64,000 bases of DNA from Gammaproteobacteria bacterium (GTDB lineage: Bacteria > Pseudomonadota > Gammaproteobacteria > Pseudomonadales > Pseudohongiellaceae). This document shows positions 8,506 to 17,912 of the stretch, piece by piece. Position 1 is the stretch's first letter. Each line of letters begins with the position of its first letter. The DNA is taken from the NCBI GenBank assembly GCA_030654835.1, contig JAURWS010000052.1, forward strand, positions 1 to 64,000, in the 5' to 3' direction. The notes under the pieces were generated by a model, which had not been told where the DNA came from, searched no databases, and saw only the letters and a list, made by a program, of their open reading frames with translations. The translations under genes and the position numbers were made by a program.

Positions 8506-9852
8506 ATGAAAGTGAACGGACGCTTTCGGACCTCACTGTTCTTCCGCCTGTTCATCATCTTCAGCGCAACGGTGCTCGTGTTCTTCGTGATCATTGTGCT
8601 GTCGTTGCGGCAGATCGACAGAAACTGGCGCGCGCAACGCATCAACCCGCTGCCGGATTTTTTCCTCGACAACATCACTCTCATCGTCGACAACATCGGC
8701 ATGCCGCCAGACCTGCTGCGCGCCTCGCAATTGTCGGAAGAGCTGTCGCTCACCATCCTGATCCGCAGCCCGCACATCAACTGGCAGTCTGACGAACAGA
8801 GTGACATCGACATCACCGACCTGAGTTTTCTGCGCGATCTCTCCGACGAGGCAGCGGTGTTGCAGGCTGGCAGCGAGGAAGTCATTCGCGTGGCGCGCGG
8901 CGGTTATGAATATTTCTTCAATCGCCGCGTGCCGACGCTGAGCGAGTACGACATGGTGGTCGTTTATATCGGCCTCACACTGGCCGCCATTGTGCTGCTG
9001 CTGAATTTCTGGATGGTGCGGCGCCTGCTGGAGCCGGTGCGGCAATTGCGCGAGGGGGCGGAGCGCATCTGTGCGGGCGATCTCAGCTATCGCGTGAAAT
9101 CGAACCGCCCGGACGAGCTGGGCGAGTTGACCGAGAGCGTGAACCACATGGCCGACTCGCTGCAGTCCATGCTGGAGGCCAAGCGCCAATTGCTGCTGGC
9201 GATCAGCCACGAGCTGCGCACACCGATCACGCGCGCGAAGCTGCAGCTCGAATTCATGGACGAGGGAGTGATCCGCACCAATCTGCGCGACGACATCGAC
9301 GAGATCGACCTGCTGATCTCCGATCTGATCGAGGCCGAGCGCCTGAGCAACCAGCATGCCGCACTGCTGGCGGAGCACGTCGACTTCGCCGCTTACATCG
9401 GACTGGTGCTAGAGCCTTACAAGAGTTATCTGGGCGGGCTGACTTATGTTCGCCCGGAGCAGGATGCCTCCGTCAGCATCGACAAACTGCGCACGCGCCT
9501 GCTGCTGACCAATATCGTCAACAACGCGATTCGCCATGGCGAGGGCGGCCCCATCACTGTCACGGTGTCATTCTCGGATAACGAGGCGATGGTGGAGGTG
9601 GTGGACAAGGGCGAAGGCATCGCGCCGGAGCATATCGATCATCTGAGTGAACCCTTCTACCGCGCCGACAGTGCGCGGCAGCGCCACACGGGTGGTTTCG
9701 GACTAGGGCTGTATTTGTGCAGGCTGATCGCGGAGGCGCATGGCGGCAACCTGACCATCAGCAGCGTGCTCGGCGAAGGCACCCAGGTGAAGGTGCACTT
9801 GCCGTATGAGCAGGAGAGTGAATACGGCGAGGAGCATCACAACCACCACTGA
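8506..9852 (+). CDS. sensor histidine kinase (CpxA/OmpR-class partner)
   Basis: The 448-residue protein has a TM helix near residues 12-33, a periplasmic domain of about 115 residues, and a second TM near 151-170. A HAMP segment follows (RRLLEPVRQLREGAERICAGDLSYRV), then HisKA with H235 in SHELRTP, and a HATPase with N box NIVNNAIRHGEGG, G1 DKGEGI and G2 GGFGLGLYL. It pairs with the response regulator immediately upstream. ATG is chosen over an upstream ATG at 8492 that meets a stop. The signal sensed is unknown, but the plan fits an envelope-stress sensor. Confidence 0.85.
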   Translation: MKVNGRFRTSLFFRLFIIFSATVLVFFVIIVLSLRQIDRNWRAQRINPLPDFFLDNITLIVDNIGMPPDLLRASQLSEELSLTILIRSPHINWQSDEQSDIDITDLSFLRDLSDEAAVLQAGSEEVIRVARGGYEYFFNRRVPTLSEYDMVVVYIGLTLAAIVLLLNFWMVRRLLEPVRQLREGAERICAGDLSYRVKSNRPDELGELTESVNHMADSLQSMLEAKRQLLLAISHELRTPITRAKLQLEFMDEGVIRTNLRDDIDEIDLLISDLIEAERLSNQHAALLAEHVDFAAYIGLVLEPYKSYLGGLTYVRPEQDASVSIDKLRTRLLLTNIVNNAIRHGEGGPITVTVSFSDNEAMVEVVDKGEGIAPEHIDHLSEPFYRADSARQRHTGGFGLGLYLCRLIAEAHGGNLTISSVLGEGTQVKVHLPYEQESEYGEEHHNHH

Positions 9853-9875
9853 CTGTGTCACACCAAACCCATCCC

Positions 9876-9959
9876 TGTGGGAGCGGGCCCTGCCCGCGAT
9901 TGAATTCAACGAAAATCTATCGCGGGCAGGCCTTTATGCCCTTCGGGTACGCTCCCACA
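9876..9959. repeat. 84-bp REP-like element (full copy)
   Basis: A palindrome-ended element, starting TGTGGGAGCGGGCC and ending GGTACGCTCCCACA, with internal GCCCGCGAT and ATCGCGGGC arms. The other full copy is at 33651-33734. Part of it (9917-9959) encodes the last codons and stop of the minus-strand Gld-type gene (residues VGAYPKGIKACPR), so the element has replaced that gene's native end. It may also act as a transcription terminator between the convergent genes. Confidence 0.75.
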
Positions 9960-12001
9960 AGGGCCGCAGCGGCATCGCGCTTTCTGCCGCGCGCGTAGCC
10001 CAGCAGCAGCGCGATAATGATCAGCAGAATCGGGACCAGCGCGGTGTTGATGAACTTCAGCATAGCCCCCAGACGCTCGATATCCTGATTCAGCTCCAGC
10101 TGCACTTCCCGCAGACGACGGCGCGTCTCCAGTTGCTGTTCGTAGAAGCGGTCAATCTCGGCCTGCTGCTCCGGCAGAATCTCGTTGCCCTCGCGGTTGG
10201 CGTTGAGCGCCGCAATCTGCATCTCGGTCTCCTTCAGGCTGTCCATCAACACGCGCTCTTCTTCACGCAGACGATCATCCGCCTCACGCTGCAGATCCAG
10301 CACGGTCAGGAACGGCCGGGCAAAACGACCACGGCTGCGGATGGTCACCAGCTCCGGGTTACCCGCCAGATTGTCCAGCGCGTTCATCATGAAATCGCCG
10401 TTGTTGGCGAAGGGCTGCGGAATGCGTTGACCGAGGAAGTTCTGGATCTGCACCCACATCCTGTCGCTGAGGAAGTCCGTGTCGGCGACGATCAGCAGAT
10501 TCACCGGGCCGGTGGACTCGGTCAGATGCGGAGCGCTTTCCAGTGCCGCCGCAGGCTCGGCGGCTGCAGCCAGAGCAGCGGCCGCGCCGTCTGCAGTCGC
10601 ATCAGCAGCAGCATCGGCAGGAGCAACAGCAGGCTCCGCCACCACCGGGCGACCATTCGGGAACGCCGTCTGCACGCGGCCAGTGATGCGGGCAGCCAGC
10701 GTGTGCGGTTGGTCGGCAGATACAAAGTCATCCACCAGAATGCTCGGGTCGCCCAAGGCGTTGAACAGCGCGCCATCCATCAACATCGAGCGACTGCTGG
10801 ATTGCACCAGCGGTTCGAACACGCTACCGGCGCCCTCGATGGGCGCCAGGGCGCCAGCCGTGGAGAAGTTCATCACCTGCAGGCCAGTGTTGACGATGTC
10901 ATTGGCCATGCTGGCGCGCTGAATGCCGAGCATGCCGTAATGGGCAATCGGGCGGGAGGCATCGCCAACATTCACCAGCAGCGCCTGCTCGGCGTCGGTC
11001 AGCACCTTGGTGCTGTCATATTCGACACCCCAGGCTGCCAGCAGCGGTTGCAGATCGGAGGCGCCATTCTCGATGGTGGGGATGCCGTCCGGGCCGCGAA
11101 TGGCGGTGGAGTAGGCATTCGGGTCGAGGAACACCATGGCCTTGCCGCCACGCAGCACGTGCTGGTCGATGGCGTACAGCATCTGCTCACTCAGCTCCTG
11201 CGGGTGCACGAGTAGCAAGATGTCGATAGCTTCATCTATAGACTCGGCCTCCGGATCGACGCGCTGCACCTGATAGAGCTGGCGCACGGAATCCATGAAC
11301 ATCCACGGCTCCGTCGGTTGCATGGTCTGCTGGTTGACGCCACCATCGATCGGCAGTCCGGAGAGGAAGCCGACAATCGGCAGCTCGGGGTTGGCCACCT
11401 GCGTAATCAGTTTGGAGAATTCATACTCCAGGAACTCTTCCTGATCGGGGCGGATCAGCGGGATGGTCTCGAAGACTTTCGGCGCGATTGCGGCTTCGGC
11501 AGCCGACTGCGGCGCCTGCGCTCCGGATTCATCTGCGGCCGGAATCGTCGCCGGGTCCAGCACCACCACACCGAAGAACACCGATTCGCCACCTTGCGTC
11601 AGCGGCACCGGCTGCACACCGTATTCACCGGCCAGGTCTTCGTCCTCGGAGAACGGCACCGGGTCGACCACGCGCAGAGTCAGCATGCCTTCGCTGGCGA
11701 TTTCCATCTCCCGCAGCAGCTCCTGCACGCGCGTGCCATAGGTGCGCAGTTGCGGCACATCGGCGGTGGCTTCCTCGGAGTAGAAGAACAGGATTTCCAC
11801 CGGCTTCTCCAGCCCACTGACGATATGGCGCGTGCCATCGGCCAGCGTGTAGAGATCATCCTGCGTGAGGTCGATGCGCAGACGCGGAAAGGCACTGATC
11901 ACGGCCACACTGATCAACAGGAATGCGCCGGTGAGGACGAGACCAGTTCCTGAAAACAAAGTTCGGTGCTTTTTATCGGACAGCATATTTACAGACATCA
12001 T
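9917..12001 (-). CDS. GldG-type ABC auxiliary/substrate-binding protein with C-terminal TM helix
   Basis: The 694-residue protein has an N-terminal TM (LVLTGAFLLISVAVISAF), then an extracytoplasmic ABC_transp_aux-type region (residues about 40-520). A long coiled coil follows (about 600-650, DLQREADDRLREEERV onward), then a C-terminal TM (ALVPILLIIIALLLGYA). It is the third gene of the ATPase-permease-GldG operon. The final 14 residues come from a REP-like element rather than native sequence. The substrate of this exporter family is unknown in Proteobacteria. Two adjacent ATGs at 12001/11998 follow GAGGGAG, so the exact start is uncertain by one residue. Confidence 0.75.
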   Translation of the reverse strand: MMSVNMLSDKKHRTLFSGTGLVLTGAFLLISVAVISAFPRLRIDLTQDDLYTLADGTRHIVSGLEKPVEILFFYSEEATADVPQLRTYGTRVQELLREMEIASEGMLTLRVVDPVPFSEDEDLAGEYGVQPVPLTQGGESVFFGVVVLDPATIPAADESGAQAPQSAAEAAIAPKVFETIPLIRPDQEEFLEYEFSKLITQVANPELPIVGFLSGLPIDGGVNQQTMQPTEPWMFMDSVRQLYQVQRVDPEAESIDEAIDILLLVHPQELSEQMLYAIDQHVLRGGKAMVFLDPNAYSTAIRGPDGIPTIENGASDLQPLLAAWGVEYDSTKVLTDAEQALLVNVGDASRPIAHYGMLGIQRASMANDIVNTGLQVMNFSTAGALAPIEGAGSVFEPLVQSSSRSMLMDGALFNALGDPSILVDDFVSADQPHTLAARITGRVQTAFPNGRPVVAEPAVAPADAAADATADGAAAALAAAAEPAAALESAPHLTESTGPVNLLIVADTDFLSDRMWVQIQNFLGQRIPQPFANNGDFMMNALDNLAGNPELVTIRSRGRFARPFLTVLDLQREADDRLREEERVLMDSLKETEMQIAALNANREGNEILPEQQAEIDRFYEQQLETRRRLREVQLELNQDIERLGAMLKFINTALVPILLIIIALLLGYARGRKRDAAAALVGAYPKGIKACPR

Positions 12002-12009
12002 CGGCTCCC

Positions 12010-12741
12010 TCAATTCGCTTTCTTGATTTCGATGACGATTGCGGACGCAAACAGCCACGAACCAATGAATATTACAAAGAACAGAATGTCACGCAGGTCG
12101 AGCACGCCCTTGCTGATGGAGTCGAAGTGCGTGAGGAAACTCAGTGCCGCCACCGCATCGACCAGCGTCTGCGGCGCCCAGCGCAGGGCATTCAGGATGA
12201 TCTCGGAACCGGAGGCCACGAACACGAAGCAGATCGCCACGGTGAGGATGAACGCGATCACGGAGTTGCGGGTCATCGCCGACATGCACGACCCGATGGC
12301 GAGGAAACCACCGGCCATCAGCCAGCTGCCCAGATAAGCGGCGACGATGACGCCGTTGTCGGGGTCACCGAGGTAATTGACCGTGATCCAGATCGGGAAG
12401 GTCAGCAGCAGTGCAACACCGCTGAGCACCCACGCCGCCAGGAACTTGCCCAGCACCGCGTCGGACAGCGTCACCGGCAAGGTCATCAGCAATTCGATGG
12501 TGCCGGACTTGCGCTCATCGGCCCACAGGCCCATGGCGATGGCCGGAATCATGAACAGATACAGCCAGGGGTGGAAACTGAAGAACGGCATCAGGTCGGC
12601 CTGCCCACGGACGTAGAAACCGCCCATGTCGAAGGTGAAGATGCCGCTCATGACCAGAAAGATCACGATGAACACATAGGCGAGCGGCGTGGCGAAGTAG
12701 CCAGCCAGCTCCCGCTTGAAGATGATTCCCATATTTCTCAT
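12010..12741 (-). CDS. ABC-2 type permease, GldF-like
   Basis: The 243-residue protein has about six hydrophobic segments and the ABC-2 layout (FKRELAGYFATPLAYVFIVIFLVMSG at the N-terminus, then AIAMGLWADERKSGTIELLMTLPV). The cytoplasmic RKSGTIELL segment is typical of ABC-2 permeases. It begins four bases after the ATPase stop and is followed 8 bases later by the GldG-type gene, so the three form one operon. It is probably the membrane channel of the exporter. Confidence 0.8.
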   Translation of the reverse strand: MRNMGIIFKRELAGYFATPLAYVFIVIFLVMSGIFTFDMGGFYVRGQADLMPFFSFHPWLYLFMIPAIAMGLWADERKSGTIELLMTLPVTLSDAVLGKFLAAWVLSGVALLLTFPIWITVNYLGDPDNGVIVAAYLGSWLMAGGFLAIGSCMSAMTRNSVIAFILTVAICFVFVASGSEIILNALRWAPQTLVDAVAALSFLTHFDSISKGVLDLRDILFFVIFIGSWLFASAIVIEIKKAN

Positions 12742-12745
12742 GTCG

Positions 12746-13738
12746 TTAACCCTGCTGCTGGTTGGCTGATTGGTGGGGGGCGCGGGCGCCACGCGAGGTT
12801 CTGGGCTGAGACGCAGCCGTCTGCGATGTCACGCTGCGGAAGAAGTGTTCCAGCAGCCCTTCCACCAAATGAAATTCGGCCACTGGCCAGTGTTCGCTCT
12901 GCACGCGATCCAGCACCTTGCCGAAGATCTGCTTGCCCGGCGCGGGAATGATGATGAAGCGGCGGCGCTCTTCGTCGCTCGGCTCGATGTCGGCCACCTC
13001 CTCTACTCCCTCCAGCGCAGTGGCGAGATCGAAGTCCTGCGTCAGCTGGATGCTGACGGCGCCGAACAAATGCGAACGTGCCTCCAGCTCCTTCGGTGTG
13101 CCATCGGCCACGATCCGCCCGGCCGCGATGATGATGGCGCGGGTACACACGGCACTGACTTCTTCGAGGATGTGGGTGGAGATGATGACGATGCGGTCAC
13201 GGGCGAGATTGCGGATGAGTTGACGAACCTGGTGTTTCTGGTTGGGGTCGAGGCCGTCGGTGGGTTCGTCGAGAATCAGCACCTTGGGGTCATGGATGAT
13301 CGCCTGGGCCAGACCGACGCGGCGCTTGAAACCTTTGGAGAGCGTCTCGATGGTCTTGTGACAGACCTCCGCCAGCTCCACTTCGCGGATCACCTTGGCG
13401 ATACGCTGCCTCTTCTGCTCGCCGGAGAAGCCACGCACCTCGGCGATGAAGTCGAGAAACTCCAGCACCGTCATGTCCGGGTAGCTGGGCGCGCCTTCCG
13501 GCAGGTAGCCGATCAGGGATTTCACTGCCAGGGGATCGCGGCTGATGTCGTGTCCGTGGACGGTGACGAAGCCTGAGGTAGCGCCGAGGAAGCCGGTGAT
13601 GATCTTCATGGTGGTGGATTTGCCCGCGCCGTTGGGGCCGAGAAAGCCGAGGACTTCGCCCTCTTCCACTTTGAAACTAAGATCGTCTACTGCGGTAAAA
13701 CTATCGAACTTCTTGGTTAAGTGACTAATTTCAATCAT
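12746..13738 (-). CDS. ABC transporter ATPase, GldA-like
   Basis: The 330-residue protein has Walker A GPNGAGKS, signature LSKGFKRRVGLAQ, Walker B VLILDEPTDGLD and the H-loop ISTHI. It is the first gene of the ATPase/permease/auxiliary operon. The C-terminal 90 residues (IPAPGKQIFGKV and on) are an extension seen in this ATPase group. It powers transport through the permease downstream. The last residues are low-complexity and Gln-rich. Confidence 0.85.
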   Translation of the reverse strand: MIEISHLTKKFDSFTAVDDLSFKVEEGEVLGFLGPNGAGKSTTMKIITGFLGATSGFVTVHGHDISRDPLAVKSLIGYLPEGAPSYPDMTVLEFLDFIAEVRGFSGEQKRQRIAKVIREVELAEVCHKTIETLSKGFKRRVGLAQAIIHDPKVLILDEPTDGLDPNQKHQVRQLIRNLARDRIVIISTHILEEVSAVCTRAIIIAAGRIVADGTPKELEARSHLFGAVSIQLTQDFDLATALEGVEEVADIEPSDEERRRFIIIPAPGKQIFGKVLDRVQSEHWPVAEFHLVEGLLEHFFRSVTSQTAASQPRTSRGARAPHQSANQQQG

Positions 13739-13933
13739 ATTTTATTATTCCGTAAACGTTGCTGCGAAATACTGCCTGTCACTGAAAAAGTTGAGGCGCA
13801 AATATAGGCTCCTGATTCTCGCTTTTCAAGAACCGTCACTCTTCGTTGCAGTTCGTAAAAATCCTGTGCTTTTCCGGGAGTTGCGTGCGTTATCCCACGC
13901 CTCCCGGCATGGCTTTTGCGAATGGGCTGCGGG

Positions 13934-13939
13934 TATAAT
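13934..13939 (+). promoter_or_regulatory. putative -10 element for lptM-lysA
   Basis: A perfect TATAAT lies 35 bases before the lptM start, preceded by GGG. No good -35 is spaced at 17 bases. The intergenic gap to the divergent ABC operon (13739-13973) otherwise shows no convincing operator. Confidence 0.4.
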
Positions 13940-13973
13940 CGCTCGCCTTCAATTACCAGAAAGTGAGCCCTCC

Positions 13974-14114
13974 ATGCGCCTGTTCCTGATCGTTCTCCTG
14001 GCCGTAGGCCTGTGCAGTTGTGGCCAGAAAGGGCCTCTGCAGCGGCCGAACCAGACTGCACTGCAGTCCGATGCTGCGGTTGCCAGCGACACCATCCACA
14101 CGGTCGTCGGCTGA
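13974..14114 (+). CDS. lptM: small lipoprotein LptM (YifL family)
   Basis: The 46-residue product has a short signal peptide (MRLFLIVLLAVGLCS) and the signature CGQKGPL after a lipobox, as in YifL/LptM, which in E. coli assists LptDE assembly in the outer membrane. The lipidated Cys is the one in CGQKGPL. It lies immediately upstream of lysA, as in many Gammaproteobacteria. The ATG is preceded by GAGCCC, a weak ribosome site. Confidence 0.85.
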   Translation: MRLFLIVLLAVGLCSCGQKGPLQRPNQTALQSDAAVASDTIHTVVG

Positions 14115-14155
14115 CACGCACTCCACCATTCCCAGATCATCAGGTAGCTTTTTTC

Positions 14156-15409
14156 ATGGACGCTTTTCAATACCGAGACAATCACCTGTTTGCCGAAGAC
14201 ATCGCCGTGGCCGAGATCGCCCGCCGTCACGGCACGCCCTGCTATGTCTATTCGCGCGCCGCGCTCGAACACAACCTGCTGGCCTATGAAAAAGAGCTGA
14301 CCGGCAGCAAGCACCTGACCTGTTTCGCGGTGAAGGCCAACTCCAACCTCGCGGTGCTCAATGTGCTGGCCCGGCTGGGCGCCGGTTTCGACATCGTCTC
14401 CGGCGGCGAACTGGAGCGCGTCCTGCGCGCTGGCGGCGACCCGACCAAGGTGATCTTCTCGGGCCTCGGCAAGACCGAGGACGAGATCGCCCGCGCGCTG
14501 GCGCTGGGCATCCTCTGCTTCAACATCGAATCCGAGCCGGAGCTGGACCGCATCAACGCCGTGGCTGCCCGCGTCGGCCGCCGCGCGCCGATTTCATTGC
14601 GCGTGAACCCGGACGTGGACGCGGGAACCCACCCCTACATCTCCACCGGCATGAAAGAGAACAAGTTCGGCATCGCCATCGACAGCGCCGTGGCCGTCTA
14701 TCAGCGCGCCGCGCAGATGAGCCACATCGAAGTGGTGGGCGTGGACTGCCACATCGGCTCCCAGCTCACCACCATCGCGCCCTACCTCGACGCGATCGAC
14801 CGCGTGCTGCTGCTGGTGGACCGCCTCGCCGCTCTGGACATCTCCCTTCGCCACTTCGACATGGGCGGCGGGCTGGGCGTGTGCTATCGCGATGAGCAGC
14901 CACCGGCGCCTTCCGAACTGACCCAGGCCGTGCTCGACAAACTGGCAGGCCGCAACCTGACGCTGTGCCTGGAACCGGGCCGCTCGATCTGCGCCAATGC
15001 CGGGCTGTTCGTGACCAAGGTGGAGTATTTAAAGCTTACCCCGCACAAGAATTTTGCTATTGTTGACGGGGCCATGAATGACCTGCTGAGGCCCGCGCTG
15101 TATGGTGCCTGGCAGAATATCGTGCCCGTGCACCGAGGCCCGGAAGGCACGCTGACCAGCCGCAGCTACGACGTGGTCGGCCCCGTGTGCGAGTCCGCCG
15201 ATTTCCTCGGCAAGGACCGCGCTCTGGCGATTGCGCAGGGCGACTTGCTGGCGGTGCGCAGTGCGGGCGCTTATGGCTTCGTGATGAGTTCGAATTACAA
15301 CACCCGCAACCGCGCGGCGGAGATCATGGTGGACGGCGACACCGCCACCGTGGTGAGAAAACGCGAGACACTGGAATATCAGCTTTCACTGGAGTCGGTG
15401 CTGGCCTGA
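14156..15409 (+). CDS. lysA: diaminopimelate decarboxylase
   Basis: This 417-residue PLP enzyme makes L-lysine from meso-diaminopimelate. The Schiff-base lysine is K60 in CFAVKANSN. The Gly-rich phosphate-binding loop (DMGGGLGV), the EPGRSI motif and GPVCESAD near the C-terminus match the alanine-racemase-like fold III family. It starts after lptM and is followed 11 bases later by dapF, the preceding enzyme of the pathway. The two are probably cotranscribed. Confidence 0.95.
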   Translation: MDAFQYRDNHLFAEDIAVAEIARRHGTPCYVYSRAALEHNLLAYEKELTGSKHLTCFAVKANSNLAVLNVLARLGAGFDIVSGGELERVLRAGGDPTKVIFSGLGKTEDEIARALALGILCFNIESEPELDRINAVAARVGRRAPISLRVNPDVDAGTHPYISTGMKENKFGIAIDSAVAVYQRAAQMSHIEVVGVDCHIGSQLTTIAPYLDAIDRVLLLVDRLAALDISLRHFDMGGGLGVCYRDEQPPAPSELTQAVLDKLAGRNLTLCLEPGRSICANAGLFVTKVEYLKLTPHKNFAIVDGAMNDLLRPALYGAWQNIVPVHRGPEGTLTSRSYDVVGPVCESADFLGKDRALAIAQGDLLAVRSAGAYGFVMSSNYNTRNRAAEIMVDGDTATVVRKRETLEYQLSLESVLA

Positions 15410-15420
15410 CCACGAACCTT

Positions 15421-16281
15421 ATGCAACTACCTTTCACTAAAATGCACGGCCTCGGCAACGACTTCGTGGTGCTCGATCTGATATCGCACCCGGTCAAGCT
15501 GACCGCGCAGCAGATCCGCAAGATGGCCGACCGCCACTTCGGCATCGGCTTCGACCAGATGCTGCTCATCGAGCCGCCCAGCCGCCCGGACGTGGACTTC
15601 AACTATCGCATCTACAACAACGACGGCAGCGAAGTGGAACACTGTGGCAACGGCGCCCGCTGCTTCGCCCGCTTCGTGCTCGACAAAGGCCTGACCGCCC
15701 GCAACCCTATCCGCGTGAAGACGGTGAACCGCATCCTCACGCTGAAAGTCGAGAGCGACGGGCTGGTCACCGTGGATATGGGCACGCCGGATTTCAGCCC
15801 GGCCTCGTTGCCATTCCGATCTACACAAGCAGATACCCAGGCGCCGTTGTATGAACGCATTGTCACCGTAAATGGCGCCCCACAGACCGTAAGTTTCCGC
15901 GTCGTCTCCGTCGGCAATCCGCACGCGGTGATCGTCGTCGATGACCTCGACACGACGCCTGTGCAGGCCATCGGCACTGCGCTCGGCAGCCACCCGGATT
16001 TCCCGAAAGGGGTGAACGTCGGCTTCATGCAGATTCTCGACAAAGACACCTTCAAGCTGCGCGTCTACGAACGTGGCGCTGGCGAGACGATTGCCTGTGG
16101 CACCGGCGCCTGTGCGGCGATGGTGACGGCGCGCGCGGCAGGACTGCTCAACGCGGAGGCGCTCGGCCACCTGACTGGCGGCGATCTGCGCCTGAGCTGG
16201 GCGGGGGGCGACAGCCCCATCATTATGCGCGGCCCGGCGACCACCGTATTCGAGGGCAGCGTGGATACCCGTGAGCTTTGA
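15421..16281 (+). CDS. dapF: diaminopimelate epimerase
   Basis: The 286-residue protein converts LL- to meso-diaminopimelate for lysine and peptidoglycan. The two catalytic cysteines are in EHCGNGARC (C75) and ACGTGACA near the C-terminus, at the expected distance. It starts MQLPFTKMHGLGNDFV, the family N-terminus. Length is slightly above the E. coli enzyme (274). It sits between lysA and the DUF484 gene. Confidence 0.95.
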   Translation: MQLPFTKMHGLGNDFVVLDLISHPVKLTAQQIRKMADRHFGIGFDQMLLIEPPSRPDVDFNYRIYNNDGSEVEHCGNGARCFARFVLDKGLTARNPIRVKTVNRILTLKVESDGLVTVDMGTPDFSPASLPFRSTQADTQAPLYERIVTVNGAPQTVSFRVVSVGNPHAVIVVDDLDTTPVQAIGTALGSHPDFPKGVNVGFMQILDKDTFKLRVYERGAGETIACGTGACAAMVTARAAGLLNAEALGHLTGGDLRLSWAGGDSPIIMRGPATTVFEGSVDTREL

Positions 16282-16344
16282 CACGGGCACCTGACAACAA
16301 GCCAATAAAAACAAATCAACAACACCTGAGAGCATCGACCCAGC

Positions 16345-17070
16345 ATGACCAGCGAGACTTTTCCCCAGCAAAACACAGGCCGCGGTTCCGATCATCCTGA
16401 CAAGAAGCCTCTGACGGCCGACCAGGTGGCCGCCTACCTGAAGGAAAACCCCGACTTCTTCATCAACAGAGACAGCCTGCTCGCGGAGATCACGTTGCCT
16501 CATGAAAGCGGCAAGGCCATCTCGTTGCTGGAACGACAGGTTCGTGTGCTGCGCGAACGCAGCATCGAATCACGCCTCACACTTAACACCCTGCTGGAAA
16601 ATGCCCGCTACAACGATCAACTCTTCAATGTCACCCGCGCACTGATCATTGCGCTGCTGATGGAAGACGAAGTCGCCCAGATCGCCAGCGCCACCGAGGC
16701 GAACCTGTGCACTCAGCCCGGCATCGATGCCTGCAGCGTCATCCTCTTCCAGGGAGACCACCTGCGCAATGTCGATCACATGCGTCTGGAGTCCGCCGAG
16801 TTCCTGCAACAGAATTTCCCGACGCTGCTGCGCGACCGCCGCACCCTGTGCCGTGCCGTCGACAAAGAGACCGCCGCCTTCCTGTTCCCGCATCACGGCG
16901 GCAGCAGCATCCGCTCGGTAGCCCTGTGCCCGATCGGGCGTGAGCGAATGCTGGGCGTACTCGCCATCGGCAACAAGGCGAAGGACTACTTCAACGCGGA
17001 CCTCGACACCATGTTCCTCGACTTCATCGGCGAAGTGCTCGAATCGATCATCATCCGCAAGATCAGCTGA
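16345..17070 (+). CDS. DUF484 family protein (GAF-like)
   Basis: The 241-residue protein begins with the conserved DUF484 segment VAAYLKENPDFFINRDSLLAEITLPHESGKAISLLERQV, then a GAF-like fold (residues about 95-235, ending LDTMFLDFIGEVLESII). No enzymatic motif is visible. In most relatives it sits between dapF and xerC. Here xerC is absent and a PIG-L deacetylase follows 8 bases later. Function is unknown. Confidence 0.9.
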   Translation: MTSETFPQQNTGRGSDHPDKKPLTADQVAAYLKENPDFFINRDSLLAEITLPHESGKAISLLERQVRVLRERSIESRLTLNTLLENARYNDQLFNVTRALIIALLMEDEVAQIASATEANLCTQPGIDACSVILFQGDHLRNVDHMRLESAEFLQQNFPTLLRDRRTLCRAVDKETAAFLFPHHGGSSIRSVALCPIGRERMLGVLAIGNKAKDYFNADLDTMFLDFIGEVLESIIIRKIS

Positions 17071-17078
17071 GTGCGCCC

Positions 17079-17912
17079 ATGGAATCACGACTGACCCCCT
17101 ACCAGGCCGTACCGTTGATCGAATGCACGGCAGCGCTGGTCTTCGCGCCGCATCCAGACGATGAGACGCTCGGCTGTGGAGGGCTGCTCGCTGCCTGCCA
17201 CGCCGCAGGGATTCCGACGTACGCCATCATCGTGACCTCCGGCGACTTCGGCGACCACGGCAAAGCAGGCAGCGCTGCGCGCGAGGCAGAGACCCGCGCC
17301 GCCGCCGAGGTGCTCGGCATCGGCACCGTACAGTTCTGGCGCGAACCCGACCGGGGCGTGGCCTGCAACGAGCTCACCATCGCCGCCGCGCGCCAGGCGA
17401 TTCTCGACACCAATGCCGACCTGATTCTCACACCGTCGTTCCACGAGATTCACCCCGACCACCGCGCCACTGCCTGGATCGTGATCGAGGCCACCCGGCG
17501 CCTTGCTGAAGAAGGCCGCAATCTGCGCCTGGCGATGTACGAAGTCGGCGCCCCACTGCACCGCGTCGACGTGCTGGTGGACATCACCGCACACGAAGCT
17601 GCCAAGCGCGCAGCCATCGCCAAATACGTTTCGCAGCTGAGCATCCAGCCCTACGACGCGGTGATCTTTTCACTCAACCATTTCCGCACCTACACCCTGC
17701 CCGCCAGCGTCAAATACGCCGAGGCTTTTTGCATTCTCGACGCCGACACGCTCAAAGACCCTGCACGGATTATCGAGGCGGAGTTGCTGCGGCAGGAGCG
17801 CCTGGGGCTGGCGACGGTGGGGGTGCCGGAGGGGTTAAGGCAGGCGGGGTTGAAGGGAGCGGGGTTGAAGGAAAGAAGTCTGCTGGATCGACTCTGGCGG
17901 CGTAAAAAATGA
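17079..17912 (+). CDS. PIG-L family deacetylase
   Basis: The 277-residue protein has the zinc-binding PHPDDE motif (FAPHPDDETLGCGG, residues about 25-38) and the later HEIHPDHRA segment of LmbE/PIG-L deacetylases, which remove acetyl groups from GlcNAc-like sugars. It overlaps the giant glycosyltransferase by four bases (ATGA), so the two are translationally coupled and likely act on the same glycan. The extreme C-terminus (LRQAGLKGAGLKER) is a short direct repeat. Confidence 0.85.
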   Translation: MESRLTPYQAVPLIECTAALVFAPHPDDETLGCGGLLAACHAAGIPTYAIIVTSGDFGDHGKAGSAAREAETRAAAEVLGIGTVQFWREPDRGVACNELTIAAARQAILDTNADLILTPSFHEIHPDHRATAWIVIEATRRLAEEGRNLRLAMYEVGAPLHRVDVLVDITAHEAAKRAAIAKYVSQLSIQPYDAVIFSLNHFRTYTLPASVKYAEAFCILDADTLKDPARIIEAELLRQERLGLATVGVPEGLRQAGLKGAGLKERSLLDRLWRRKK